DNA of 15,158 nt from the NCBI GenBank assembly GCA_027596035.1, contig JADGJA010000330.1, positions 7,929 to 23,086 on the forward strand, read 5' to 3'. A program made the position numbers and the translations under genes. The notes beneath the pieces are model-generated. The model saw only the letters and a list, made by a program, of their open reading frames with translations, ran no database searches and was not told the origin of the DNA. Position 1 is the stretch's first letter; every line of letters begins with the position of its first letter. This stretch comes from Thoreauomyces humboldtii (lineage: Eukaryota > Chytridiomycota > Chytridiomycetes > Spizellomycetales > Powellomycetaceae). This document shows, in pieces, positions 1 through 10,020 of this stretch.

Positions 1-261
1 AAACCCCCAACCACCGTCCCACCCTCTCCCAAAAATTTTTTTTCCAATTTTTTTTTACACAAAACTGCAATACTGTTACCATTTCCTCCTTTTTTATTAA
101 AAAAAAAAAAAAAAAAAAAAAAAATCACACCGAGAAAAATATGGAAAAACAGGCAACGTGACTCATTGACTGTCCGAGCGATCCGGACACGGTGGCCGCT
201 GCAGAGGGCGACTGCCCAAACCAAAGCTCTCGGTCAAAGGGTCTCCCTCCGCTGGATGAAG
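1..261. other. Low-complexity window start with A26 homopolymer; no gene
   Basis: The first 60 bases are C-rich runs followed by T-rich runs, and positions 99-124 are an uninterrupted run of 26 A. The only coding signal near here is the stop codon of the minus-strand gene ending at 262, so this stretch is probably its 3' flank. The composition suggests either a simple-sequence intergenic region or the ragged end of an assembled contig. I see no RNA gene or terminator in it. Confidence 0.6.
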
Positions 262-1498
262 TCAAGCCACCGTCTCCTCGTCAAAGAAGGCGTGGACGGC
301 CATGGCAGTTTCCCTGTCCAGCGACATGTCTCGTAGCTCCGCGACGCTGGCCGCCGCTATGCCAGCGATGGATTGAGCAGCATCCTGCAGAACGAAGCAG
401 TCTGTGCAGCAGGGCACAACCAAGCTCAGCTCGCGCGGAATGTCCAGGTTCACGTCCAGACACGAAACCGTATCGCTCGCACGTACCGTGCATGCTGAGA
501 GGCTCCGGCGTTCCTGACATCATCGCCACCAGCGGGATCCAGCGTCCATCGCGCGTGATATCCATCTCGTGTGATCCCCAGATCAACTGTCCCAAGTATC
601 GATGAACAACGCTAAGCAAAGCTCCAGGCCCTGCACAAGAGAGTGACGAGATGCTTTCATCCCTCACCTGCTCCGCAAAGACCCGGGTCCGAGCATCCGC
701 CTCGTCGAGCTGCATAGCCAGTTGCGTGACGATGTTTTGCACCTCCTCCCGAGAGTGCACGGGGTGGAGTTGGACAGGTGCATCTACCCAGTCCTCTCGC
801 ATGATCGTGTTTTGAAGGTCAAAGTAGCACTGTACATGGGAGTCCGCGATCCGAAGGAGAATGTGAACGTGGGAGAATCGGGATATGCAAGCCGAGAGCC
901 TGATGCGGGGGAAAGCGCAATGTTTTCAGGACGATCGCGTGCCATAGGTTGGGAATGACTTCTCAGTCAACCGAACCGATGTCGAAGGGATGTCAGAAAG
1001 CCTTCGTCCCAGCTCTCAGGCGGAACCGGTCCTTCTACACATAGGAACGTCAAGGAACCACGAGGGCATGTGATGTCCTGAAGAGATCAGCAGCGGCGTT
1101 GTTTTTAGCAGAAACCTTGAGATCTGAGGTTCGAGGAAGGGCTTACGCCGGGCGTTCCGGGAGTGACTTCCACGCCTGGTCCCGAAGAGATTTGAACAAT
1201 CAGGAATTGATGATGCGAGTGGAGGCTTACCGCGGGCTCTGAATGCGGCAGCGTTAGGGGCGTCACGAAAGTCCCAGTGCGACGCTTGCAAAGCTTGGTT
1301 GAAGAGCACTGGCTGCAGCGAGGAGGGTCCCAGCATATTCCTTCGCAGGTACTGTTGCTGCAATCCCCAAGAAGGAAAGAACTGCTGAACCGTGGGAAAA
1401 AAGTGCGAGTCATCCCATGACAGGCTGCTGGCACGCACAGTCAAGCACCCTTTCCCCGCGACCACCCACACACCGCTCGCCAGAACCACATCCAGCAT
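262..1498 (-). CDS. XPF/ERCC1-superfamily-like protein with C-terminal helix-hairpin-helix (ERCC1/FAAP24/SPO16/PTD type), intron-rich
   Basis: Seen: minus-strand exons can be chained in frame as 1498-1231, 1175-1147, 1077-977 and 899-668 (introns of 55, 69 and 77 nt). A terminal coding block then runs to the stop at 262. The junction between 668 and about 450 needs at least one more intron, because the frame changes, and I could not decide its borders. The middle exons read as a strand-helix-strand segment (FLCVEG..., HVHILLRIADSHVQ, VQLHPVHSREEVQNIV) that lines up with the ERCC1/XPF central domain, where the last part matches the 'SPEEA..YL' region. The C-terminus (QSIAGIAAASVAELRDM...MAVHAFF) has the pattern of the tandem HhH domain of that superfamily. 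Known: such proteins bind branched or single-stranded DNA, as ERCC1-XPF in excision repair, FAAP24 in the Fanconi complex, or SPO16/PTD in meiotic crossover formation. I see no ERKxxxD nuclease motif, so it would be a non-catalytic partner. Which subfamily it belongs to is inference. The first exon and start codon are less certain than the middle exons. It diverges from the QPRTase gene. Confidence 0.55.
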
Positions 1499-1513
1499 CG
1501 TACTAACAAAGAA
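1499..1513. promoter_or_regulatory. 15-bp spacer between divergent start codons (putative shared bidirectional promoter zone)
   Basis: The predicted ATG of the minus-strand ERCC1/SPO16-like gene begins at 1498 and the QPRTase ATG begins at 1514. Only 15 bp separate them, so each promoter and 5' UTR must lie over the other gene's first exon if both starts are right. No TATA box fits in the spacer. The QPRTase start is supported by conserved N-terminal family residues directly after it. The minus-strand start is only the first suitable ATG and could lie further inside. Confidence 0.35.
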
Positions 1514-2818
1514 ATGTCTACACCACGAGCCCTCGAGGTCGGAAACCCTGCCCATCTGCTTCCAACAAACTGGAAGCGCACAGTTGCCTCCTGGCTTGAC
1601 GAGGACACACCATCCTTCGATTGCGGGGGTTTCGTCGTCGGTGACTCGGAGCAGGATGCTATCCTATATGGCAAAGCACCGGTGAGCCTTTTCGTTCAGT
1701 CTCTCGTTTCCGCCCTCTAGCAAATAATGAATCCTGAGTATCGTTCTTTTCTGTAGGGCGTTCTGGCCGGCGTCCCGTTCTTTGACGAGGTCTTCCACCA
1801 GCTGGGATGCACGTACGACCGATAGCGATCTCTTCGCATCTCTATCACTGTTTTTGAAGCTGACGATTAATTGTCATGGGTTTTCCTTCTTGGGGCATGC
1901 AGAGTGGAATGGTCGCTGAGGGAAGGCGAATACTTTGACCCATCCGCGCTTCCGGGCAAGAAGCAGGAGGTTGCTCGGGTCCGTGGGCCGGCCCGCGCCC
2001 TGTTGCTCGGCGAACGACCTGCTCTCAACGCCCTCGCTCGGGCCTCCGGCATCGCCACGCGGTGCGTCGCCTTTCGCGCAATTGTTTGTGGGGCAGAACA
2101 AATTAGGCTGACCATGGCCTACTGCGGTCCCCAGAGCTCGACGCCTTCGCGAACTGAAGGACAAACACAGTTGGAACGGTGTCATTGCCGGAACACGAAA
2201 GACCACGCCCGGTGAGGAGTAGCAACGCCCAAGCGGCGGCGATTCTTCCATCGTGTCTGTTTCTCATCTTTCATACATTCCTCCACGCGTCCAGGATTCC
2301 GCATCGTCGAAAAGTACGCGATGCTCGTAGGCGGCGTCGACACGCACCGTCACGACCTTTCCTCCATGATCATGCTCAAGGACAACCACATCTGGGCCAC
2401 GGGATCCATCACCGCCGCCGTTCGAGCCGCAAGAGCGGCCGGTGGCTTCGCGCTCAAGATCGAGGTGGAATGTCAGTCCGAGGCGGAGGCCGACGAGGCC
2501 ATCGAAGCCGGTGCTGACATCGTCATGTTGGACAATTTCGACGGACCGGGGATCTGCGCTGCATCTTTGAGCTTGAAGAAGAGGTGGCAGGGCAAGAAGA
2601 TGTTCCTGATCGAGGGAAGCGGTGGACTCACGGAGGAGAACGTTGGTCCTCACTTTGGGGAAGGTGTGTCGTTTGTTGACGGCGAGAGCGTTCTTTTGGG
2701 CTCAGCGCTATTCTTACTGATCTTTTGAGCAGGTGTCGATATCTTGAGCTTTGGGTCTTTGACGCAGAGCGTGCCGCATATCGACTTTTCACTGAAAGTG
2801 CAACCAAGAAAGAAGTAA
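1514..2818 (+). CDS. BNA6: Nicotinate-nucleotide pyrophosphorylase (quinolinate phosphoribosyltransferase), six exons
   Basis: The enzyme turns quinolinate and PRPP into nicotinate mononucleotide, CO2 and pyrophosphate, the step where the kynurenine pathway enters NAD synthesis. Exons join in frame as 1514-1681, 1757-1812, 1903-2061, 2135-2211, 2295-2663 and 2733-2818, giving 304 residues, the usual family length. Introns are 69-90 nt, all GT-AG. Family motifs follow in order: [17 protein letters not shown] and FDCGGFVV near the N-terminus, [13 protein letters not shown], the substrate-binding [11 protein letters not shown] (about 146-156), [15 protein letters not shown] (171-185), EVE (210-212), MLDNFDG (about 231-237), EGSGGL (about 260-265) and the terminal [12 protein letters not shown]. 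Arg149, Lys150, His171, Arg172 and Lys182 correspond to the conserved basic active-site residues. No signal or targeting peptide is evident, so it is probably cytosolic. The start was chosen because conserved residues begin about 13 codons after it. BNA6 is the yeast name; assignment by family is very secure. Confidence 0.96.
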
Positions 2819-4789
2819 TCTCTCTTTAGACTTTGGCATTACTACATACTTGGATACTCTCGAGACATGGCGTATCCCTCCTCATCACTCGCTCTGAGCA
2901 CTCCCAGTCGTTGTCGTGGCCGGTTGGTGTTGCACCATTGACGCAGTTGCTGCTTTACTTATATTGCCCTGATAAGTCTCCAATTGGGTTTTTACGTCGC
3001 TTATGTTACATTTATTTCTTCTGAAGAGCCGTACAAAGAAAGATGCAAGCGCCGGGTTGGGGCGGCAAAAGTATTGGAAGGGTAGGTTTATCGTACATGG
3101 TGTTCCCAAAACTCGTTGTTCTGTCTTCAGCAGAGGCGCGGAGTTAGTGTGTACAGGGCCGGTCCCGGTATGACTGCAGCTGCCTGGTTAACGTGGGAAC
3201 TGCCGGCCAAACAAACTAACGCAGGAAATAATGAGGTCCTAGCATGTTGGCTGAGGAAGCACTGTGAAGATGGTTTTGTTCGCTCTTCGCTTGGACGGCG
3301 GTGGCCACGATCTGTGAGAAACCTGCAGGCCTAAGTCGTGGATGACAAGCAACCCTCCTTCGGCTCGGAGCTGTCGTGGGAAGCGTCAGAAATGGCTGGG
3401 TCAAGCGTACTAAGGTGGACTTCGCTTTTCGCGAGGTGGGAAGGACAGGGCGCTACCATTATCAACACATCCGACGTCTTCGGCAAGTCAGTTGCACGGG
3501 ACATGTGAGAATTCTAGTTTTCTCCGAAGACGTTCTATTCTCGCCGGTACCCCTCGCGGATCCTGGCCCAGGCGTGCCATGAAACTAAGCCACGGTGTAG
3601 TATTTCCCCGCCTGGGCCACGTCGGATGCGCGAGGGCGTGCAACACCAAATCATACATGCAACCCGGTCGGCACGACCAACCTTCCGCACCGAAGTGTTT
3701 CAGGGTGTCGGGTCGTGAACCTTCCTTGAGAGCTCCTTACCTCGAGCGAGAAGACATGCTTCCGACCATCGCGACAAAGCTGATAATATACGTAAGTAAG
3801 CGGCATTTTCGATCATAAAATGCTAGTGAGCATGGTCTTCCTTACGGGTCATCCATTTTGAAGCGCTGAGAGAGCTCGGTCGGTCGTTGCTTTGACGCGT
3901 CCGGTTACAGGACCTAGGTCGCAAGACATGGTAGCATGGCTCAAGTGACTAGAAGAACCACAAGAAATGAGGATATAGCGCGCATTGACGACCATGTGCA
4001 TTCATCCATTTTTACCAGGCAAGTCGAGCGATGCCAGAACAAACTTGGTAGAGTCGGCGATCAGATCGGCACATGGTCGAGCTTGCAAATACCGACGGAA
4101 TGTTGGCGCAGCAACTGAAAAACGAGCTACGCGAGGATCCAATTAAAAGCAGTTCATGATTTACCAAGGCGATGTAGTGAGAAGCATCCATTTTTCTAAC
4201 CTTTACAAGTATGCTGTGCTGCCGCACTCGGAAAGTTCGAATCTTGGCGAAGTGTAGAGCAGACATGGCCGGATTGCACATGAGACGTGCGTGTCGTAAC
4301 TACGAGTCGGAAACTGCTCAGGACAATGTGTCTCCAGCGAGAACCAGATCAATCGATCCAGTCTTACCTTCGAGTTCGTTTCAAACAAGTGCGGGGAGCA
4401 GAGTCTTGGCTGTGCGGGACGCGTCAGAACGTGCTGGAGAGCGTCGAGTGTTGCAAGGAGGGCGCCAGTAGTGGATGCCATGGGTTGATGCGTGAATCTG
4501 CAGACTTTGACAGGGACTCTTCCGTCCATGCGCTGAATGGCCTTGCATAGGATGCGCTGGGTTCAACGATCTTCCTGTTGCGCTTTGGGAATGCATTGGT
4601 TCAATGCAGGTCTGGGTCTCGGTCGCGTTGCGCAGCACGGCAACTGCTATTTGCGCATAAGGATTTGGGGTTAGGGTTCCCGGAAACATGAGCTGTCCAA
4701 CGACTTTGTTCATGACAAAGGTCATCGACGACGAGGACGACGACGACGGAGGAGTTAGTCGGCCATCCCCAGCAAGGGTGTCTTCAGCC
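2819..4789. other. About 2 kb intergenic stretch, no supportable gene
   Basis: Open frames here are all about 110 codons or shorter on both strands apart from frames antisense to GPI8. None shows a recognisable motif, a plausible splice chain or protein-like composition. The stretch contains an 11-bp inverted repeat (3564-3574 with 3609-3619), a single TTAGGG-like word near 4670, and a GAC-rich run just before the GPI8 start. The first part should hold the 3' UTR of the QPRTase gene, and the last few hundred bases should hold the GPI8 promoter. I see no tRNA, rRNA or transposon signature. Confidence 0.5.
3564..3619. repeat. Inverted repeat, 11-bp arms around a 34-nt loop
   Basis: The left arm TGGCCCAGGCG at 3564-3574 is exactly reverse-complemented at 3609-3619 (CGCCTGGGCCA). 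The arms are GC-rich and could form a stem in DNA or RNA. It lies about 750 bp past the QPRTase stop in an otherwise empty stretch, so a role as that gene's terminator is unlikely. An 11-bp match this close together could also be chance. Confidence 0.35.
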
Positions 4790-6353
4790 ATGCGCATCTC
4801 CTTCCTTTGGGCGGTCTTCGCACAGATTCTATGTCTGGTCGCCGGGAACGCCCTTGCTCCAAATGTTTCCATGGCGCTCTGGTCTCCTGACGTCGATGCA
4901 AACAATGCGGCGGTGGAGGGCTTTTTCGCGTCCAGCGGGCATACAAACAACTGGGCGGTTCTCGTATGCACGTCTCGCTTCTGGTTCAACTATCGGTAGT
5001 GTTTACCGCCATTGGTTCCGATCCGCTGAAGCGTCACTGAACCAAGTGCTTTTCCTTGGTCCAGTCATATCGCCAACACGCTTTCCATCTACCATACCGT
5101 AAAGCGTCTGGGTATTCCAGACTCAAACATCATCTTGATGCTGTCGGACGATGTGGCCTGCAACGCCCGCAATCGATTCCCCGCAACGGTGTACAACAAT
5201 GCAGGACGGTTTCTGGACCTGTACGGCAGCAACATCGAGGTGGACTATCGTGGATACGAAGTGACCGTCGAGAACTTCATCCGATTACTCACTGGTGCGT
5301 GGGAACGAGTGAAACGTAGAGAACCCGTTGGGAAGTGCCTCTGACATTGATCTGGATATCTTGAACGGTCAGGTCGCCATGATCCTGCGGTACCACGGTC
5401 GAAGCGTCTCTTGACGGACGATCGGAGCAACATCTTGTTCTACATGACCGGGCATGGCGGCAATGAGTTCCTGAAGTTCCAGGACGCAGAAGAGATCAGC
5501 AGCTACGACATTGCCGACGCCTTCGGCCAGATGTACGAGAAGAAGAGGTATCGACAGAACGTACTCATGGGTGATCACTCACCGTTTTTTAACTGTACCT
5601 TGTTATCGAAGATATCACGAGATCTTCTTTATGATCGACACGTGTCAGGCTGCCTCCATGTACAAGCAGTTCTATTCTCCCAATATCCTCGCTGCAGCGT
5701 CCGCCCTCACGGGACAGAATTCATACTCGCATCATCTGGATCCGGAGATCGGAGTCGCTGTCATTGACCGCTTCACGTATTACAATCTGGAAACGCTCGA
5801 GAAGCTCCGGAGCGGCGATCCCTTCACCATGCAAAATCTGGTGAGAAGCTCTTCCTACAAAGGGTTATGGTAGCTTTTACCAGAATTCGCGTTAAATAGC
5901 GGAGTTTTTTAGTTTCAATCGTACAAACGGTACGCCATCGCGTCCACACCGGGAATACGAGAGGATCTCTACCCGCGCGGGCAACTGAATGTAAGATCGC
6001 GAGAATTGGGATCACGAGGTTCTATGTCCGGACTTGACCGCGCTGACGTTGACGGTATCGTCCAGGCACAAGTGACGGACTTCTTCGGCGGCGTGCAAAA
6101 CATCGAGCTTACCGAGAAGGCGTACTCGCTATCGACACCTGGGGAGGCGCTTCCTTCTGTCCCTCAGCAGGGCAGGGCCTCGATATCCGTTTTGCCGTCG
6201 GTACCTCGGCCAGGAAGCCGAAGGTCGAGTCAGGTGTCGCTTGTTGCTTCTGAAGGGCGGCCGTCCCTGCTGCCATTCTTGGTCGGGTTTGCGGCCGTTG
6301 CTGCGACAGCGGGGATTATGATGCAGTTTCAGCAACATAGTGTCATTGGGTGA
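4790..6353 (+). CDS. GPI8: GPI-anchor transamidase catalytic subunit, six exons
   Basis: This is the caspase-like cysteine protease (PIG-K, peptidase family C13) of the ER GPI transamidase complex. It cleaves the C-terminal signal of precursor proteins and transfers them to a GPI anchor. Exons 4790-4995, 5065-5294, 5373-5547, 5612-5840, 5913-5990 and 6066-6353 join in frame into 401 residues, with introns of 64-78 nt. Seen in order: an N-terminal hydrophobic signal peptide (about 4-20), [22 protein letters not shown], the [16 protein letters not shown] region, catalytic His173 in YMTGHGG and catalytic Cys215 in IDTCQAAS. The His-Cys spacing of 42 matches the human enzyme. Then follow [23 protein letters not shown] and [16 protein letters not shown], a Ser/Pro-rich lumenal stalk and a hydrophobic transmembrane helix (roughly 375-396) with a very short tail. 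An upstream in-frame ATG at 4688 would add 34 residues, including an acidic run, before the signal peptide. I prefer 4790 because it places the signal peptide at the N-terminus. No active-site residue is missing. Confidence 0.96.
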
Positions 6354-6816
6354 GGTTATGACATTAGCAGTCCCGACAACTTTTTTTTGGTCAGATTACA
6401 TTAGAGGAAACCGGACAGCCGAGTGGATCGAGTCGGGTGGTGTGGCTTCTTCCGAATTGATACACGTCGTGCAGAAGTGTAGGTCCACAGCCAGCCTCTC
6501 TCCATTTCAATTTCTTAACCTGCTACGCATACACCCTTAGTGAAACGGAAATGTATCATTTGAGTAGATCTGACCGCTGTCCGCGCCTTGTAATATGCTG
6601 GAAGTCCCCCCGAGCCGCTCCTATTTCGCGATCGCACGACAGCCTGATACCAACGGCGCTTTGCTGTTTGGACTGGTTGGGACAGAGTTCAGAAACGCAG
6701 ATTCCCAACTATGATGCTCTCAACTACCATGTAGTTTACAAGGATAAAAAGCAGCTGTAAATAATAAAAAAAGAAAATGAAGAAAATAACGGCCCAGCCC
6801 CAGCTCCGAATCCACA
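6354..6816. other. Convergent intergenic spacer between GPI8 and PPN1
   Basis: This spacer of about 460 bp separates two tail-to-tail genes and should hold both 3' UTRs. Short open frames cover it but none looks like a protein. An A-rich tract with AATAAA-like words occurs at about 6744-6790. No hairpin, repeat or RNA gene stands out. Confidence 0.5.
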
Positions 6817-8824
6817 TCATATGTCCTTCACCTCGACGCCCTTCAACTGAACCACCATCTGATCAGCGAAGACTCTTCTCAGTCTCTCGCTCTCCCTCCC
6901 TCCCTTTCCCGTTCCCTCGACGCTCATCCGTCCACCGAACCTCATCCACTCGTCCCTGTCGAACCGACCTTCCGCGAACCCGTAGATGACGGCAGGGTCG
7001 TACGAGGTCTGATAGATGTGACCAGGGAACTCGGGGTTGGTGTCCAGGGGATCCGAGTTCCATCGGTCCAGGTCAGCGTAGTACTGGGTGTAGGATGACA
7101 GGTCGCCGGTTCGGATGAGGGTGTCGTTGAATCGATCGTCTGGATTGAGGGGGAGACGGTGGGAATCGTGACGGTGACGGTGACGGCGACGGTGAGCCCG
7201 ACGACCACGGGTCCCCCAGGATCGAAGCCACGAGGGGAACCAGCTCGTCGTAGGTCTATCGTCAGGGTCTTCCTTGTCCACGACGTGGTATGTGTATGTT
7301 CGTATTCCCGGGTTGAAGGTTGGCACCACGCTGGGTGCCACGAAGACCGGTTGGAGGACCCGCGTTGTTGGCACTCTGGCATGCTGATGAGCTAGGTGCT
7401 TGTAGTGGGTGAGGAGATAGTGGTAATAGAGGTTGATCCATGATGGGATCATGCTTAGCACACCGATGGCCGTTGGGTCAGGGTCGCGCGTTGACACGGA
7501 GTTGGAGAAGTCCGGGGCGGTCATTCGAAGCAGAGAAGCCCAAGCGCGCTCCGTGACGGGTTCCGTGTCTGGATTTTGGTAGGGAATGCTTTTGCCGACT
7601 GGAATGATGGATGAGGGAAAGAAGAAATGATCTGCACCAGACCAAAAGAATCGTTAGCATAGCATAAGTAAATTGGAGGAGGTGCGAAGGCACACATACC
7701 GATGTTCATGTGTCCGTAAAACTGTCCAGTGATGGTGTTCGAGTACCGGACCATGAGCCGAGCAAATGACTCGTAGCAGACATCAAAGTAGTTCAGCGGA
7801 TTCGGGGGAACATGCCCAATGAGGTAAACGGCCTTGCCCTCCCGCTCAGCAGGAAGTAGAACGTGCTCCTCTAGCCACTGCAAGACCGCATCGCCGGCTA
7901 TGACTGGGAGTTGCAACGAGTTAACCGCTCGGCAATCTCCAACCTGCCTGTTGGCATCGCTAAGGTACATCGTGTTGATGGAGGCAACGATGAGGTCCTT
8001 TACGGGTTCCACGAAAAAGCATCCGTGCTTGCGGAACGCTGGGATCTGATCTTCGGGAATGAAGCGGTCCCACAGGGCGGCAAAGAAGTCCAAGATTGGA
8101 TTGCGCCGATTCGGGGTGTATACAATATCATTGTGAGGCCAGACATCGTTGTTGCCGATGTTGGGTATAATGGGGATGGAAGGATGCCGAGAGGATGAGG
8201 TTTTGGAGGCAGGAAATGCACGAAGAAGGTAATCCACAGCCAGATAGTTTTGGCTTTGTATGTCGGCGACGGTTCGAAGGATGCTTCCATCGGTGTCATG
8301 CCGGGCGTTGTCGCCCGTCCAGATGATGAAATCCAGGCCGTCGGGAAGCAGAACATCTCGAGCAAAGTTGGCGGTGGCATTGAGGAGAGCGATGGGTGAA
8401 TCGCAACCGCTTCCTGGCGCACCGTACTTGCCCGCTAGGCCCTCCTTTGGCTTGCGTCGCGAGGCCCAAAGTTGCCCGGCCGCGTGCCTGGAGCTGGTTT
8501 CTACGCGATGGCAAGCAGATGCAAGAGTCGCTCCTTCTTGATAATACCTAGGCGCACGATATCATCAGGACGGCACTAACCAAGCGGAGAAGAGAGGTGA
8601 AAGGACTGAACCGGTAATACATACGGGTCGAGATGAATGTCGGTCAGATGAAGGAAGCGTCCTGTCGGCGTCTTGGTGACCACGATGGGGTCCTCGTCGG
8701 TCAGAAGCGAGGCTTGGCCGAGACTAGCAGCGTGAGCGACACTGTACGGATGCACCAGGGAGATGCAAGCCACGACGGCGAGCAGCCCGCCCAGCCCTGA
8801 AATGCGCCTGGTGCAAAAAGTCAT
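6817..8824 (-). CDS. PPN1: Endopolyphosphatase, vacuolar Ppn1-type metallophosphoesterase, three exons
   Basis: The enzyme cuts inside long inorganic polyphosphate chains; yeast Ppn1 is a type II membrane protein matured in the vacuole. Exons 8824-8625, 8547-7700 and 7631-6817 join in frame into 620 residues (introns of 77 and 68 nt, both with GTATGT donors). A hydrophobic signal-anchor spans about residues 9-32. Metallophosphoesterase motifs follow: FLHLTDIHLDPYY (58-69), WTGDN (143-147), IGNNDVWPHND (197-207), LIGHVPP (309-315) and YGHMNIDHFFF (344-354). The GNND and GHMN forms are those of the Ppn1 family, which separates it from acid sphingomyelinases of the same fold. The C-terminal third contains an Arg/His-rich tract and a conserved-looking SYTQYYADL segment. 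A start at 8890 would add 22 residues, giving a longer cytosolic tail before the signal-anchor, which would also suit a type II protein. It is convergent with GPI8. A TIR element begins 284 bp upstream of the ATG. Confidence 0.93.
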
Positions 8825-9107
8825 CTCGGGGGGCAGCCTCACAGGGAAAAGGTCCTCCAAAGCTCTTCTCAAGCGGACCACTTCGTCCACACTGTATGTG
8901 CCACAGTAAAAGTACCGTCTGAGGGCTACAGAAGAAAGGGAATGCAGTAAAGCAATCTCGATCCACGGGACGGATCAAGACTCTGGAAAAGAGAAAAGGG
9001 GTGCTCTCTGCGTCGGTGTGAGTGTGCTGTGTGCCACGCGCGGAGGGGAAAGAGAAGAGGTGAGAGTGCGCAGCAGAGAAAAAGAAGGAACACAGGAAAC
9101 AACACAC
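8825..9107 (-). promoter_or_regulatory. Upstream region of PPN1, promoter and 5' UTR by position
   Basis: About 280 bp lie between the PPN1 start and the left end of the inverted-repeat element. Read on the minus strand it is pyrimidine-rich (repeated TTCTC, CTCTT and TTTTC words), a common look for fungal promoters. In-frame codons from 8890 to 8825 could instead be coding if the upstream ATG is used. No clear TATA box or known phosphate-response site was identified. Confidence 0.35.
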
Positions 9108-9137
9108 CTCAGGGCGACCCTTGGCTTTCGATAGCCT
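9108..9137 (+). repeat. Left terminal inverted repeat, 30 bp
   Basis: It begins CTCAGGGCGACCC and ends TCGATAGCCT. It matches the reverse complement of 10021-10050 at all 30 positions. The bases just outside (9107) and just inside (9138) no longer match. Confidence 0.85.
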
Positions 9138-9827
9138 TCCCCATAGGAAATCGCTTCCTCATTGAACATATTTGCTGGACACTCTTTCCTCGATAGGAGG
9201 CAAACCTATGCTTCGATTTGTATGCGATTCCAGATCCACAATCCTTCCGTTACAAAGAGTATTTCAGTACAATGAATAGGTCCTCTGGGGTCTGCAGCAG
9301 CGGGTAAGTGCAGCTTTGAGTCACACAGCAATCAGCGTGTTAGTATCTCAATAAGCTCCAACCACAAACAAAGTGCGGGGACCACCTAGAAAACCACAGG
9401 TCGAATGATTGTGGTGATTCAAATTTTGCTTAAAACGAGTAGCTGTACTACATGCTCTATGTACTAAGATTTGCTAGGTCTTTGAACAAATGTTTTCTGG
9501 TGAGTTTACACATAGACAAAAATAATTGAGACCACCAAATCGAAGAACATAGAAAACTAGCATAGAAATGTAGCAGTCGCAAAAGCTACAGGGTCATATT
9601 CATGGCAAAGGAATAAGAGCCAAAAGTGCATGTGGCGAAGAACTTTTTGACAGCAACGTGTCAGCCCTGGAAGTCGGGCTTTCCAAACGCATGGTGAACA
9701 GCTTAATGTCAATTACTTTACTAGGTAAAAGCGCTCAATCACGCCTGAGATTTGGAGGGGATGTCAAGTGGGCGTATGTGGTCCAATGCTATTTTTTTGA
9801 GGTCCCTCCGGGCGGTAGCCCATACTT

Positions 9828-9846
9828 TTTTTTGAAGTTCAAAAAA
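9828..9846. repeat. Perfect 9-bp palindrome inside the TIR element
   Basis: TTTTTTGAA and TTCAAAAAA face each other across a single G at 9837. It is followed by a second small palindrome-like stretch (AACATTTTGTT). It could form a cruciform or hairpin and lies in the AT-richest part of the element. Confidence 0.6.
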
Positions 9847-10020
9847 CAACATTTTGTTCTTAAGCTCAATGGCTTTGTACAGCCCTTTTTGTTTGCCCGC
9901 CTGCTACTATAGTATCTAGAATAGATGGCTCTCCATCTTATTCCCTAGTGGTCCAAGTTATGTTTAGGTGTGCTCTGAGCAAGAGAAAATACCCATGAAA
10001 ATGGGGAAATTTATGAGGGT

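Noticed and set aside
1867..2251. Open frames on the minus strand across the QPRTase exons
   Set aside because: They are antisense to conserved QPRTase sequence and lack any protein-like motif.
4228..4250. GTTCGAATC word resembling a tRNA T-loop
   Set aside because: The flanking bases do not form the T-stem, and no acceptor, D or anticodon arm is found upstream.
4203..4529. 108-codon minus-strand frame upstream of GPI8
   Set aside because: One part looks mildly protein-like (ASTTGALLATLDALQHVLT), but no splice partner, motif or second supporting exon could be found.
4668..4680. TTAGGG-like telomere repeat
   Set aside because: Only one complete TTAGGG unit with a partial neighbour, in the middle of the window, is expected by chance.
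4381..4989. 202-codon open frame on the minus strand
   Set aside because: Its first part is antisense to GPI8 exon 1, which is certain from family motifs. The rest has low-complexity composition such as a serine run caused by the GAC repeat.
6942..7382. Alternative-frame open reading frames overlapping PPN1 exon 3
   Set aside because: They are Thr/Arg-rich shadows of the PPN1 frame, which continues the conserved protein without interruption.
9658..9912. 84-codon frame inside the inverted-repeat element as a possible transposase remnant
   Set aside because: It has no DDE/DDD or zinc-finger pattern, is biased by T-runs and starts with a non-conserved methionine. It is not supportable as a gene.
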